NCBI RefSeq assembly: GCF_030272615.1 | Contig: NC_081415.1 | Span: forward strand, 623,345,740 to 623,409,739 | Direction: 5' to 3' | From: Cryptomeria japonica | Lineage: Eukaryota; Streptophyta; Pinopsida; Cupressales; Cupressaceae | Length of the DNA stretch: 64,000 bases | In this document: piece after piece, positions 54,943-64,000 of the stretch | How the letters are laid out: every line of letters begins with the position of its first letter | Numbering within the stretch: position 1 is the stretch's first letter | Position numbers and translations under genes: made by a program | Notes under the pieces: model-generated | What the model saw: the letters and a program-made list of their open reading frames with translations, nothing else | Database searches by the model: none | Told to the model about the DNA's origin: nothing

Positions 54943-57890
54943 ATGAAGTCCACTCTGCATCTTTTCGAAAATATTTTCAGTCTTGCTTGCATAGAACCCA
55001 TTGTCAGTGACATAGACCTGAAAGGAGAGAATTTGGAGGTCTTGAAGGAAAGGGCGTTTAAAAAAATTGATGGTTCTTTTGGTTTAGAAATTCTAAGTAG
55101 TGGCCTGATAGAGGCCACAACCTTTGCTCCTGCTATTCCTTGCCCATAATTAGTTAGGGAGTGCATTGAGAGATATGACCCTATTTCTAAAACTATCAAG
55201 AGGGATAATGGTGAAACCCTCCTTGCAATAAATAGGGAAGTCATTTCTTCTATTTTCAAACTGCTTGATTATAACTTCTCAAAATTTTCCCTTGCCCAAT
55301 TAGTCACCCAGTTCAATACAGACAATACTAGACACCGAAAAATATAGCGAAGCATTGGTTGAGAGTTCATCAGAGGGGTGGCTTCAAGTTACCTAAATAT
55401 CCCAACAAAAATCATATGATTCCCCACATCCATGATGTTATGTTGTTGTTACACTGAGATAGAGGTTCAACTAAGGCCTACAACTTTGATGACTGGATTT
55501 ACTGTTATGTGCAACTAGTGTTGGAAGGAAAGTAGTTCTTTGATTGGGTAGAGCTTATTGCTGACTCCATGAGGGAACGACTGAGCATGGAAAAGAAGTT
55601 CAAGAAAAATTTCTTTATGTCTTCGTATTTGATATATTATCTGGCATGTGTCAAAGAAATAATGGGAATTCGTAGGCAACGTGTTGAAGGGGATGTTTCT
55701 ATATACAACTTTTACCCCATGCTGCAAAAAGATAATGCATTGCAAGATTTTAGGAGAGTGCATAATGCTTTCTGGGAGACTTATGTTATGAATTGAAGAA
55801 CATGAAATCTAAGAGGATGTACAAAGATACCCAAGCCTTAGTAAAAAGATATGGTAGCTTCTTTGTTCAGTTTCCTCATTTATGTTATATAAGGGTAGGT
55901 GGTTTCAAAGAAGAGCCTTTCAGACTTCCTCATTTTTGTTCAGATTATTTTGTCCTTGCTGAGATTTGTAGGAAATTGTCTACTGTAATTAAGAAAGCTC
56001 AACCCAGGGAGAAATTGGTGGATCATTTCCCTATTCAATTGGGAACTTTATCTTGTAGTTCAATGTCAAATGCGTTGAGCATAGGAGCTGACTTGAATAA
56101 TTTTAATTTTCAACTGTATTATGAAAGGAATGGTTTTGATAATAAAGGATTCTCACAGAGTCTTGGTTTGATGCCGCACCTTCCTATCCCACACTTGGAA
56201 GACTTTTAGGAAGATTGTTGTGATGAGCTTGAAGTGTTCAAAAGAGAAAATATGAGAATGTTTCTGGAATAGGTAGTTTCATTGCAGGTGAAACTTGATA
56301 TAAATGAGATTGAAGAGGATTATCTGGAGCTATTTAAACCCAGGTATCTAGATCAAACTGAACCTGAAACATCCTACATTAACTAGGATGTGGAAGAGGA
56401 AGATGATATACAGCTCAGAACGAAAAGAGTCTTAGAGAGAACTACAAATTGGGTTAATAAGAAAAGAGCAATGAAATCAGGCATCAAGATTGGTCCTGCA
56501 AGAGATAATGTGGTTTCTCTACATTCCCCAAAATGCTTTTATAACCTCACTTCTATGCCTGTTCATGCAGGTAAAAATAAGAAGTCATTCCACAACAAGT
56601 AAGAGCCTAATCCTGCTTTGAACTTTCTAGCTCCTCGATACAAAAGGTCATAGAGTGTTGCACAAAAGAAAATGGACTAGGTCAAAGACACAAAGGTGAA
56701 AGAAAAGATTCTTGACACTTAGATTTTTGAGGTCAAGGACCTTGATAGTGACATTGTCAACACCATGGATTCTCATGCAATCATTGTAGCCATGACACCA
56801 CCACCTAAAGTAACTAGAGGAATAGCTAGTTCAAGCACAACTGCTAAATGGTTAACTACTTCAGTAAGTAAAAAGTGGAGCTTGATCCTAGTGTCTATCC
56901 CAATTGAAGACATGTTGGTGAAATACGTGGAGAAAGGGCCTAAATAGAAGAAGTTCAAAACAACCACTAGGTTGGACGCTGATGAAAAGTCTTGGAGATG
57001 GGTTACCGAAATCGCTTCCTATAAACCCAAGGAAGAAAGTGAAGAAATAAAAGCAGAAGATTTTGAGGTCACCAAAGTAGATCTCAGAAACATGAGTAGG
57101 GACTCTGATAACCATCTTTTCAATATGACAGCTAAGAAGATACTCACCAGGTCAGAAAAAGATGAACAAGAGAAAAGGGAACTGAAACGACATATCAAGG
57201 TTCTAGCCCAATTCATTGATAGCTTAGGCTATTTTAGAGCACTTCCCATATCCCAAGCTTCAGAAAGTTTCGATCCCACTTCACCAAAGAATAAGAAACT
57301 AATGAATCAAGTTAAGCAAGCCAAGAGCATCATAGGGGTCATAGAGAAATGGATTGAAGGGGTGATTAGAGATGGCAGAAAATATATTATAGATTCTAGG
57401 AAGCTATGCGAAGAAATGCAAAACCTCACTGCAGAGATCCAGAATCAGATTGTGCCATGGGAAAAGGAAGAGCATAAATGCGAAAATGTATTACCCATGT
57501 TCACCAAGATAGAAAAATATGTAGCCATGAAGTTTTTAGCAGAAAATTCAATTAAATTGGTAACTGATGAGTGCGAGCTCTTCGTATTGATGAAAACTAT
57601 AGCGCGGTGGGTAATTACATCCAGGTCTGTGATCTCTGATGTCAAGGCCTTTGTTTACAAGCTTCAGGAACTTCAGTGTAGCTTTCGTCAATGACAATAA
57701 AGTGGTTAACCCAGACCATTATTGGCAACTAGGACTTTGTGGGCTGAATACACAAGACACGGTTAAGGCATTGAAGTTGCACATGGAGAATGTTAAGGCC
57801 AAAGGAAACTTTACTTCTCAAGATATAACACAGATCGCCCGAATTGAGTCTATGACGTTCATTGGTAATGATTAGTTACCTAAGCATGCC
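54943..57890 (+). pseudogene. X1 protein of unknown function, possibly plant transposon-associated
   Basis: ATG at 54943. Pieces lie in three frames: 54943-55290 (FKKIDGSFG, GLIEATTF, RECIERYDPISKTIKRDNG), about 55380-55796 (DSMRERLSMEKK), 55793-57694 with stops near 56207, 56270, 56384, 56600 and 56945, and 57639-57875. Roughly 950 codons in all. The N-terminal part resembles, in length and pattern, the putative plant transposon protein domain found in several unclassified plant elements; this is a tentative reading from memory of the family. The C-terminal part (56972-57694) is open for 240 codons, Lys/Glu-rich and helical. No zinc knuckle, protease, RT or integrase motif is seen. Confidence 0.55.
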
Positions 57891-58762
57891 GAGAAAATGG
57901 TAAAACACAGGTGGGAAAATGAAGCCACAAAAGTGAAGATCAATGCCATGAAGAATCTGAGTCAATCTATAATTAAGGAGCTTGCAACTGCCCACAATGC
58001 CTAGAAAACTGGAGGAGATGATGCTGGAGATGAGGTATAATATAATTCTTATGCTTTGTTTTTATTTTTATATGCTTTTCAAAACCTTGCAATGACTTTG
58101 GGACATCTATCCCCTAAATACTCTATTGGTTTTATAACTGTTTTAGAGGAGGTTGGGTTTTCAGGGAGACCTCCTCTATTCTTCAAGAGACTACTATAAG
58201 TTAGATGAAAAAGTTTTAGAATGGGTTAGAATGGTATACTTAGATTTTAGAAAATTCTATTTTGTCTGAAGGAAGTGATGAGTTTTTTCAGAATCTGAAA
58301 TTGGAAAGAACTTATGCATGCATCTTTATGTCTTTGTTGCATAGAATATACATATAAGGATCATATGCATTCTGAGGTGGAAAATCCTTTGGTTTGGATC
58401 CATGGAGTAGTGTTTCTTTGCAAATATTAATCCAGTCAAAATGTCTGTGATTATCTTTTGGATGGTGAATGTTGTTATTAGTCTGGGGCTTCTTTCTATG
58501 TTGTTTAGAAGGATTTTTGTTTGAAAAGAGACTTTATTTCTCTTGTTTATTTTTATGAAGTGTTGAGTCGGTGTTATTGAACTTTATTTTGATTACTTCT
58601 AATTTTCATGGTGAAGCATCGTGAAGGATGGTTTTTCTGAAATATTTGTAAATTACTAGCCTCTCATCTACGAATGAAGTAGGTAGCCTTACCTACTTTC
58701 AGGTTAAAAGCATGCCAGTTTTATTTAGTTAGATTATTCCCTGAATAACTAATGGAGGGAGT
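57891..58762 (+). other. X1 3' region with a 9 bp perfect hairpin
   Basis: No coding sequence recognised. AGAGGAGGT at 58145-58153 pairs with ACCTCCTCT at 58169-58177. A purine-rich tract at about 58749-58762 precedes the presumed right terminal repeat. Confidence 0.6.
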
Positions 58763-58898
58763 TGTGCCTATCTAAAATTTAGAGGGAAGTGATGTGTCAC
58801 ACTTACCCAATTGTTTAGTTGAACTTTTGTCTTTCAAAGATGGTAACAAAGTTTCAAATCAATTCAATTGAAACAAAGACAAAATCTGTTCACTAACA

Positions 58899-60160
58899 GA
58901 AGCATAATCTTTTGAGTGTTGGTCAATTAGTTGAGAAAGGATTTTAGTTACAATTCAAGAATGGTAAATGCAAAATCATAAACATAACTTGTTTGGAAAT
59001 TACCACCAATAATTAGACTAGAGCCAAATCTTTCATTTGAACAACAATGAGAAAGCATGTTTGATTGCACATATTGATGAAAGTTGGTTATGGCATAAGA
59101 GACTTTGTCATGTAAATTTTTATTGCATTGTGAAAATCAATATAGCTAAGGCAATAAGAGATTTACCTAAGATTGTTAAACCTCACAATCAAGTATGTAA
59201 GGAATGTCAATTTGGAAAGCAAGTTAGAGAAACTTTCAAGAGTATTCTAGAGAAGTCTAACAATTTTCTTGATTTAATTCATACTAATTTATGTGGTCCA
59301 ACAAGAACCAAAAGTATACAAGGAGATAGGTATTTTATGCTAATCATTGATGACTATTCTAGAATGTGTTGGGTTACTTTTCTCAAGGAGAAATCTAAAG
59401 CATTTGAGAAATTCAAACTATTCAAGGTGATGGTAGAAAATGAAACTGATAAGAAAATCAAATGTTCGAGATTAGATCAAGGAGGTGAATTCACATCTAA
59501 GGAATTTAATACATTCTATGAAGTGAATGGGATTAGAAGACAGTTATCAGCACCCCAGACACCCCAGTAGAATGGACTTGTGGAAAGGAAAAACATAACT
59601 ATCTTGGCTACAACCAGAAGTATGATATCAAAAGCAAATATACCTCATATATACTAGAGAGAAGTAGTCAATACAACAGTTTATACATTCAACAGAGTTC
59701 ACATCAGAGTTGAAACCAGTAAGACCCCTCATGAACTATGGTTTGGTAATACTCCTACTCTTAAATATTTCAAAATATTTGGACGTAAATGCTATATTAG
59801 AAGAGATGAGTATATTGGAAAATTTGATCCTAGAAGTGATGAAGGAACATTTCTTCGTTATTCATCTAAGAGAAAGGCATATAGATGTTTTAGCAAGAGA
59901 TTTCATAAAATTGTTGAGAGTGCAAATAAGAAGATTGAAGAACAATTTAGAGGAAATTCAAGGTACATAGACTCTGAACCGGAAATAGAGATAATCACAA
60001 ATGAACCTACTGTGAATACACCTGTATATAATGGTGATCTAGTTACACCGGCATCATCTGAGGATTCAACAGTCACTAAAGAATAGCAGCAAGGAAAAAC
60101 ACCCTAGTATGTAAGATTAAATCATTCTGAAGATTAGATAATTGGAAACAAATTTCAAGA
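58899..60160 (+). pseudogene. pol: C2 integrase
   Basis: Resumes at HNLLSVGQLVEKGF; a frameshift near 59030 leads to a frame kept for the rest of pol. Zinc-binding GAG-preintegrase part: LWHKRLCHVNF and CKECQFGK. Core: DLIHTNLCGP, where the first catalytic residue (normally HTDLCGP) is Asn; RLDQGGEF keeps the second Asp; NGLVERKN keeps the Glu. Then TPHELWFG, FGRKCYI and GTFLRYSSKRKAYR. Stops near 58940, 59015, 59568, 59653, 60086 and 60104. Inactive. Confidence 0.9.
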
Positions 60161-61748
60161 AGTTATGACTAGAGGAAGATTGACAAATGAAGAGGTATGT
60201 CTTATTTCTCAAATTGAACCTACATCAATTAATGAGGCATTAGAAGATAAATATTGGATTAAAGCTATGGAAGATGAATTGGAACAAATTGAAAGAAATA
60301 ACACTTGGTCATTAGTTCCCCGGCCTAAAGACAAAAATGTAATTGGAGCTAAATGGGTTTTCAAAAATAAACTTAATGAAGATGGTAAGGTAATCATAAA
60401 TAAAGCAAGATTAGCATGTAAGGGATATTCACAGAAAGAAGGAATTGATTACAATGAAACCTTTGCACTGGTAGCTAGAATTGACTCAGTCAGACTTTTA
60501 TTAGCTTTTGTAGCACACAAGAACTATAAAGTATATCAAACGGATGTTAAATGTGCATTTCTGAATGAAGATCTTGAAGAAGAAGTTTATATTGAACAAC
60601 CTGGTGTATTTTCTTTGACAGATAACAAAGAAATTTTTTGCAGGTTAAGGAAAGCTTTATATGGTCTAAAACAAGCTCCTAGAGCTTGGTATGCTAGATT
60701 GGACAAATATCTCTAAAAGCTTGGATACACTAAAGGTAATGCTGACAACAATCTATACTAAAAAGTGACTAATGATGTCATCTTGGTTATTGAATTTTTT
60801 TTTAATGATATAATCTTTGGAGGAGAAGATGGATTGTGTAAAGACTTTTCTAACAAAATGCAACAAGAATTTGAAATGTCTATGGTTGGAGAGATTAAAT
60901 TATTTTTAGGATTGCAGATTTCACAGACTAATAAAGGTATATTCCTATGTCAATCTAAGTACTTAAAGGAATTACTAAAGAAATTTGGCATGGAAAACTG
61001 TAAACCGATAAGCACACCTATGACTACAACTGATAAATTATCTTTGAAGGATGAATCAACACCTATTAATCCGACTAGATACAAGTCTATGATAGGAGGT
61101 TTACTATATTTGACACAAACAAGACCTGATATTATGGATGTAGTATGTATTGTTTCAAGATTTCAAAGTAATCCTAAAGAAAATAATGAATCAGCAGTGA
61201 AAAAGATTTTCCAATACCTACAAGGCACTACAAATCTTGGTTTATGGTATCCTAGAGATGAAAATTTTGACCTATGTGCATACACAAATGCTAAGTGGAC
61301 AGGAGATGTGGATGACAGAAGAACCACCAGCGGAGCATTTTTTCTTGGTAGCTGACTAATTTCATGGTTGAGCAAGAAACAAAGCTATACAAGTCTATAA
61401 ATAGCAGAATCAAAATATTTTATAGCAGCAACAAATTGTACACAGGTATTATGAATCAAACAAATGTTGAAGGACATAAAGGTAAAATGCAAGGAACCTA
61501 TAACTATTTACTGTGATAATATGACATCAATTGATATATCAAAGAACCTGGTATTTCACTCTAAGACTAAACATGTTTCTATCAAATTCAATTTTCTAAA
61601 AGAGAATGTTGAAGCAAAAGAAGTGAAATTGGTTTATGTGAATAATAAAGAGTAGATTGCAGATATTTTTACAAAGCCTTTGACTAAGGAAACTTTTCAA
61701 TATCTCAGAGAGCAACTTGGAGTCCTACCCCCACTGGTAGAGACTTAG
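60161..61748 (+). pseudogene. pol: C2 reverse transcriptase and RNase H
   Basis: RT from about 60225: WIKAMEDELEQIERNNTW, GAKWVFKNKLNEDG, KARLACKGYSQKEGIDYNETFAL, ALYGLKQAPRAWYARLD. The catalytic box, FVDDIIFG in relatives and in C1, reads FFNDIIFGG (~60800), so one essential Asp is Asn. RNase H: CAYTNAKWTGDVDDRRTTSG, where the usual TDADWAG has Asn for Asp. Ends KPLTKETFQYLREQLGVLPP. Stops at about 60714, 60759, 61353, 61398, 61452 and 61653. No longer active. Confidence 0.92.
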
Positions 61749-61895
61749 ACAGTTGATGTTTGTCATCAACCGACAAAATTAACAAAGAAATCTTTTATTC
61801 CGGCTTTGATGAGGAGAGCTACTTCTCAGTGGGGTAGTTGGTATAATAAGTTGGTATTTTGTATTTGAAACTGGTTTTTGTAATGGTTTGGCATT

Positions 61896-61912
61896 TGATG
61901 TCAAAGGGGGAG
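61896..61912 (+). other. Upstream copy of the C2 polypurine motif
   Basis: TGATGTCAAAGGGGGAGAG, about 205 bp before the true tract at 62106. C1 shows the same layout (GTTGTCAAAGGGAGAGAA near 48497, about 240 bp before its tract). Confidence 0.75.
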
Positions 61913-62105
61913 AGATATTATGGAAAAAAATTTGAAAAAAACTTTGGGGAAAGATATCTTTTGGGAGAAATTATTCCTAGGGGAGAGAAATTATGTATTT
62001 TGATTTCTAGTTAATGATCTCTTTGGGAGATTGTTGGTTTTTGGTTTTTGGCATTTCTATTTTGACACTTTCATGGTTTTTCCATTTTGTGTTGCCATCA
62101 ATGCC

Positions 62106-62117
62106 AAAGGGGGAGAT
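62106..62117 (+). promoter_or_regulatory. C2 polypurine tract
   Basis: AAAGGGGGAGAT directly before TGTTAGTATTTTG, the start of the 3' LTR. Confidence 0.92.
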
Positions 62118-63178
62118 TGTTAGTATTTTGTATATGTTGATATGGTTTTGTCATTGATGTCAACACCTGTCATCACTTGTCAACACTTATCAGCACTTGG
62201 AGATCTTTGATTATGTTCACCGGCAAGTGAGAGACTTATGCACAGTCACCAGTATTTAGTTCACCAGAAGGTTATATTATTCACCGGTACTTGGAATGAC
62301 TTGGAGACTACTTGGTTATGTCGAAGACATTATTTGATCACTTGGTTTTGGTGATTTGGTTATTGGTTTATTCAGGTTTGCATATTTGTTGCTATCGGCA
62401 AATAGGTCCAAGATATACACCGGCAGGCACATCTATTCCAGATCAACACGACACATTATGGAGATGATTTATTATTATTGTAAATGCATTGAGTCGACAT
62501 CATGCATCGCATAATGATTTATTTGTAATTGATTTTATTGTAATATCTTTTAGTGAGCCGACCTATTCAATTCATCTTAGGTTATGGTATAGATGTAAGA
62601 TCTCATTTGTGAGATTGATATGCGATTGGAAAAAGAATTGTAATAAGGTATATGCGAAAATAAGCAGAGTTATATGTGGAGAAGTCATTTGAAGGTTGAA
62701 GGAAGGTTTTTGTGAAGGCAATCATAACTAAACTAGTATTGAATCTAGCATATGAAGATGCTATTTTATGCAATACATTATCATTGGATTTAACCATCCA
62801 ATTGTAGTTAGTGTGACTCTCATTTTGTGATTGAGCAATGAGCTCTAGGCAGATGGCCTTTCTGCATGTACAAAATCCATATTGTACACACATACTATCT
62901 GCAGTAGTATCATTTGATTGTGGGTAAGGCTTCCCACTGTATTTTTTCCCCTTACAGGATTTCCATGTACAAATATTTGTGTTATGTGTTGTGGTTGTTG
63001 TTGTCTTTCCGTTTCATGCATTAATCTTTACCGTTACTGCAATTAAGTGATAAAACTGTCTACCGACATAAAGTTTGGTTTATCGGTACTAAGCATTAAG
63101 TTTTGGTTATGTTAATTTTGGTTGAATTTATTGGACAACTGATTCACCCCCCCTCTCAGTTGTCTTCGGGACCTAACA
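62118..63178 (+). repeat. C2 3' LTR
   Basis: 1061 bp, ending CGGGACCTAACA as in the 5' LTR. About 95% alike by eye. The C tract before CTCTCAGTTG is shorter here than in the 5' copy. Confidence 0.92.
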
Positions 63179-63423
63179 ACCGAGAACATAGGAACCCTTA
63201 AGTTCTAGGCCATATTCTTTAATATTACTTGAGAACCTGAGTTTCGAACTTCATCATTTTAGCTTTTCCTTACCTCAGAACCCCAGAACCCTAAAGTTCC
63301 AAAGTTAAATTTCTTTTGAATTAGTTTTCCACCTCAGAACCCTTGAACTGCAAAGTCCCGAAGTGGGTGATAAAATTGATATTTTGACCATGTGATAAGC
63401 TAATTTTTTGTTCTTTCTTGCAG
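63179..63423 (+). other. X2 predicted leader intron, right part
   Basis: Further CCTCAGAACCCCAGAACC motifs (63272 and 63330) of the X2 hairpin type, followed by a T-rich tract and TTGCAG, a good splice acceptor. Arms pair less well here than left of C2. Confidence 0.5.
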
Positions 63424-63437
63424 ATTAGAGAAATTAA

Positions 63438-64000
63438 ATGGACCCAACCTCCAACAAGAAAGTTAAGGAATTGGATAAGCTACTTGAAACCATGAAGTAC
63501 CACTACCAAGGTTAGAACTTTTGCTTCCAAATTGGAAGACCAGATCAAATGGGTGACCAATACTGAAGTGGGAAATATTGAACTAGACAATATCATAATA
63601 TAGTTGGACAAGCCAAGGTTGGATGCTCCTTATAGGAGGATTAGGAGGTCGGGGCTAGTGGAGGCAACCATTTTTCTACAATCTGTCCAGGCCCCATAAT
63701 TTATTATGACTATTACATAGCTTTATAATGCAGACACGAGGAAGTGCACAAATGATAAAGGCGGGAGAGTAATAGATCTGTCAACAGATATGGGATAAGG
63801 ATACCACTTCCTGCAAAAGACACATGAATGAACACTGACTCGAAGAGGAGAAAAAGATAGGTCTAAAGGCCAGTGACATTCTAAGGGCTGATTTAAAAGA
63901 GCCGCAAGGAGACCTAATAATCATGTTGAGCAAGGTCTTCAATAAGCCATATTGCTGATATTTTCAACCCTAGATGTTTCAATATATGACTACTATTTTG
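63438..64000 (+). pseudogene. X2 coding region, start
   Basis: ATG at 63438 begins MDPTSNKKVKELDKLLETMK, open for 25 codons only. In a neighbouring frame the region continues with FASKLEDQIKWVTN, LDKPRLDAPYRRI and RSGLVEATIFLQSVQAP, broken by stops. The latter segment aligns with the start of the X1 protein, including Gly-Leu-Val/Ile-Glu-Ala-Thr, a Tyr-Asn/Asp and an Asp-x-Gly. Cut by the window edge. Confidence 0.5.

Larger units (their letters stand above)
53981..58898 (+). mobile_element. X1: X-family non-autonomous element inserted in C2
   Basis: C2 coding sequence is cut after a Lys codon and resumes with HNLLSVGQ at 58903. The insert starts TGTTACCTTG and ends CACTAACA; GAAGA on the left and GAAGC on the right look like a 5 bp duplication with one change. 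Ends show a diverged direct repeat of ~140 bp (53981-54122 and 58763-58898), clearest at TTTAGTTGA...TGTCTT, preceded on the right by a purine tract (AATGGAGGGAGT). Inside is a long broken ORF and no RT, RNase H or integrase. It therefore looks like a non-autonomous LTR-type element, though a different class is possible. Confidence 0.65.
51501..63178 (+). mobile_element. C2: complete Ty1/copia element carrying X1
   Basis: LTRs 51501-52566 and 62118-63178, PBS, gag, protease, integrase, RT, RNase H and PPT in the order of Ty1/copia. X1 is inserted in frame between protease and integrase. Flanks do not show an exact 5 bp duplication (CATAT left, ACCGA right); CATAT does occur at 63211, 32 bp to the right, so the right flank may have been rearranged. 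It sits within the predicted leader intron of X2. Confidence 0.88.
50742..64000 (+). mobile_element. X2: X-family element of unknown class, 5' part, interrupted by C2
   Basis: Sequence on both sides of C2 shows the same recurrent CCTCAGAACCCCAGAA motif, so it was once continuous. It has a TATA box at 51184, a short first exon, a predicted intron that holds C2, and an ATG at 63438. The protein start of the right part (63540-63800, GLVEATIF ... LYNADTRK ... DKGGRVI) aligns with the N-terminal part of the X1 protein (GLIEATTF ... RYDPISK ... DNGETLL), which ties both to one family. The left end and class are unknown; the right end is outside the window. Confidence 0.55.

Noticed and set aside
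59710-59970. 86-codon ORF in C2
   Set aside because: Off-frame shadow of the integrase C-terminal region.

Overview
This 64 kb window comes from a large, repeat-rich plant nuclear genome. It is AT-rich and built from nested LTR retrotransposons of typical plant lineages (Tat-type Ty3/gypsy with a second RNase H, a chromovirus, Ty1/copia), plus a LINE remnant and a CACTA DNA transposon. I recognise no ordinary host gene, rRNA, tRNA or CRISPR. The depth of nesting and heavy decay of the reading frames suggest a gymnosperm-sized genome, but the species cannot be read from the sequence.

Layout, left to right. (1) 1-~8300: G1, the 3' part of a Tat-lineage Ty3/gypsy element (pol end, antisense plant-mobile-domain gene, PPT, 3' LTR), sitting inside the 5' LTR of an older chromovirus, CH. 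(2) ~8303-36702: CH itself: rest of its 5' LTR, PBS, gag-protease, a deletion that removes RT/RNase H/most integrase, the chromodomain end, PPT, and a ~4.6 kb 3' LTR. That LTR is interrupted by a 5'-truncated LINE (13956-15424, 11 bp TSD) and by a complete 18.5 kb Tat element, G2 (16082-34581, TSD CATTG). (3) 37234-44740: a 7.5 kb CACTA element (TSD GAT) with large inverted subterminal repeats and a copia LTR inside. (4) 44810-50226: copia element C1 with a deletion from the 5' LTR into integrase. (5) ~50232-64000: the 5' part of an unusual element, X2, interrupted by copia element C2 (51501-63178). C2 in turn carries a second X-family element, X1 (53981-58898), between its protease and integrase.

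The most interesting material is noncoding or of unknown function. G2 has two leader arrays of an 8 bp core (TAGCGCAT type) spaced almost exactly every 21 bp, and a third array of the reverse complement near its other end, upstream of the antisense plant-mobile-domain gene. Read in frame, all three give degenerate seven-residue repeats beginning Leu/Ile-Ala-His/Arg. Both Tat elements carry the antisense plant-mobile-domain gene with a candidate TATA box of its own. The X family has no reverse transcriptase, encodes a protein I only tentatively relate to plant transposon-associated proteins, and has a leader rich in small hairpins whose arms differ from copy to copy but still pair.

Relative order of insertion from nesting: CH before G1, G2 and the LINE; X2 before C2; C2 before X1. 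LTR pairs compared by eye agree: the CH pair is roughly 85% alike, while the G2, C1 and C2 pairs are about 95-97% alike.
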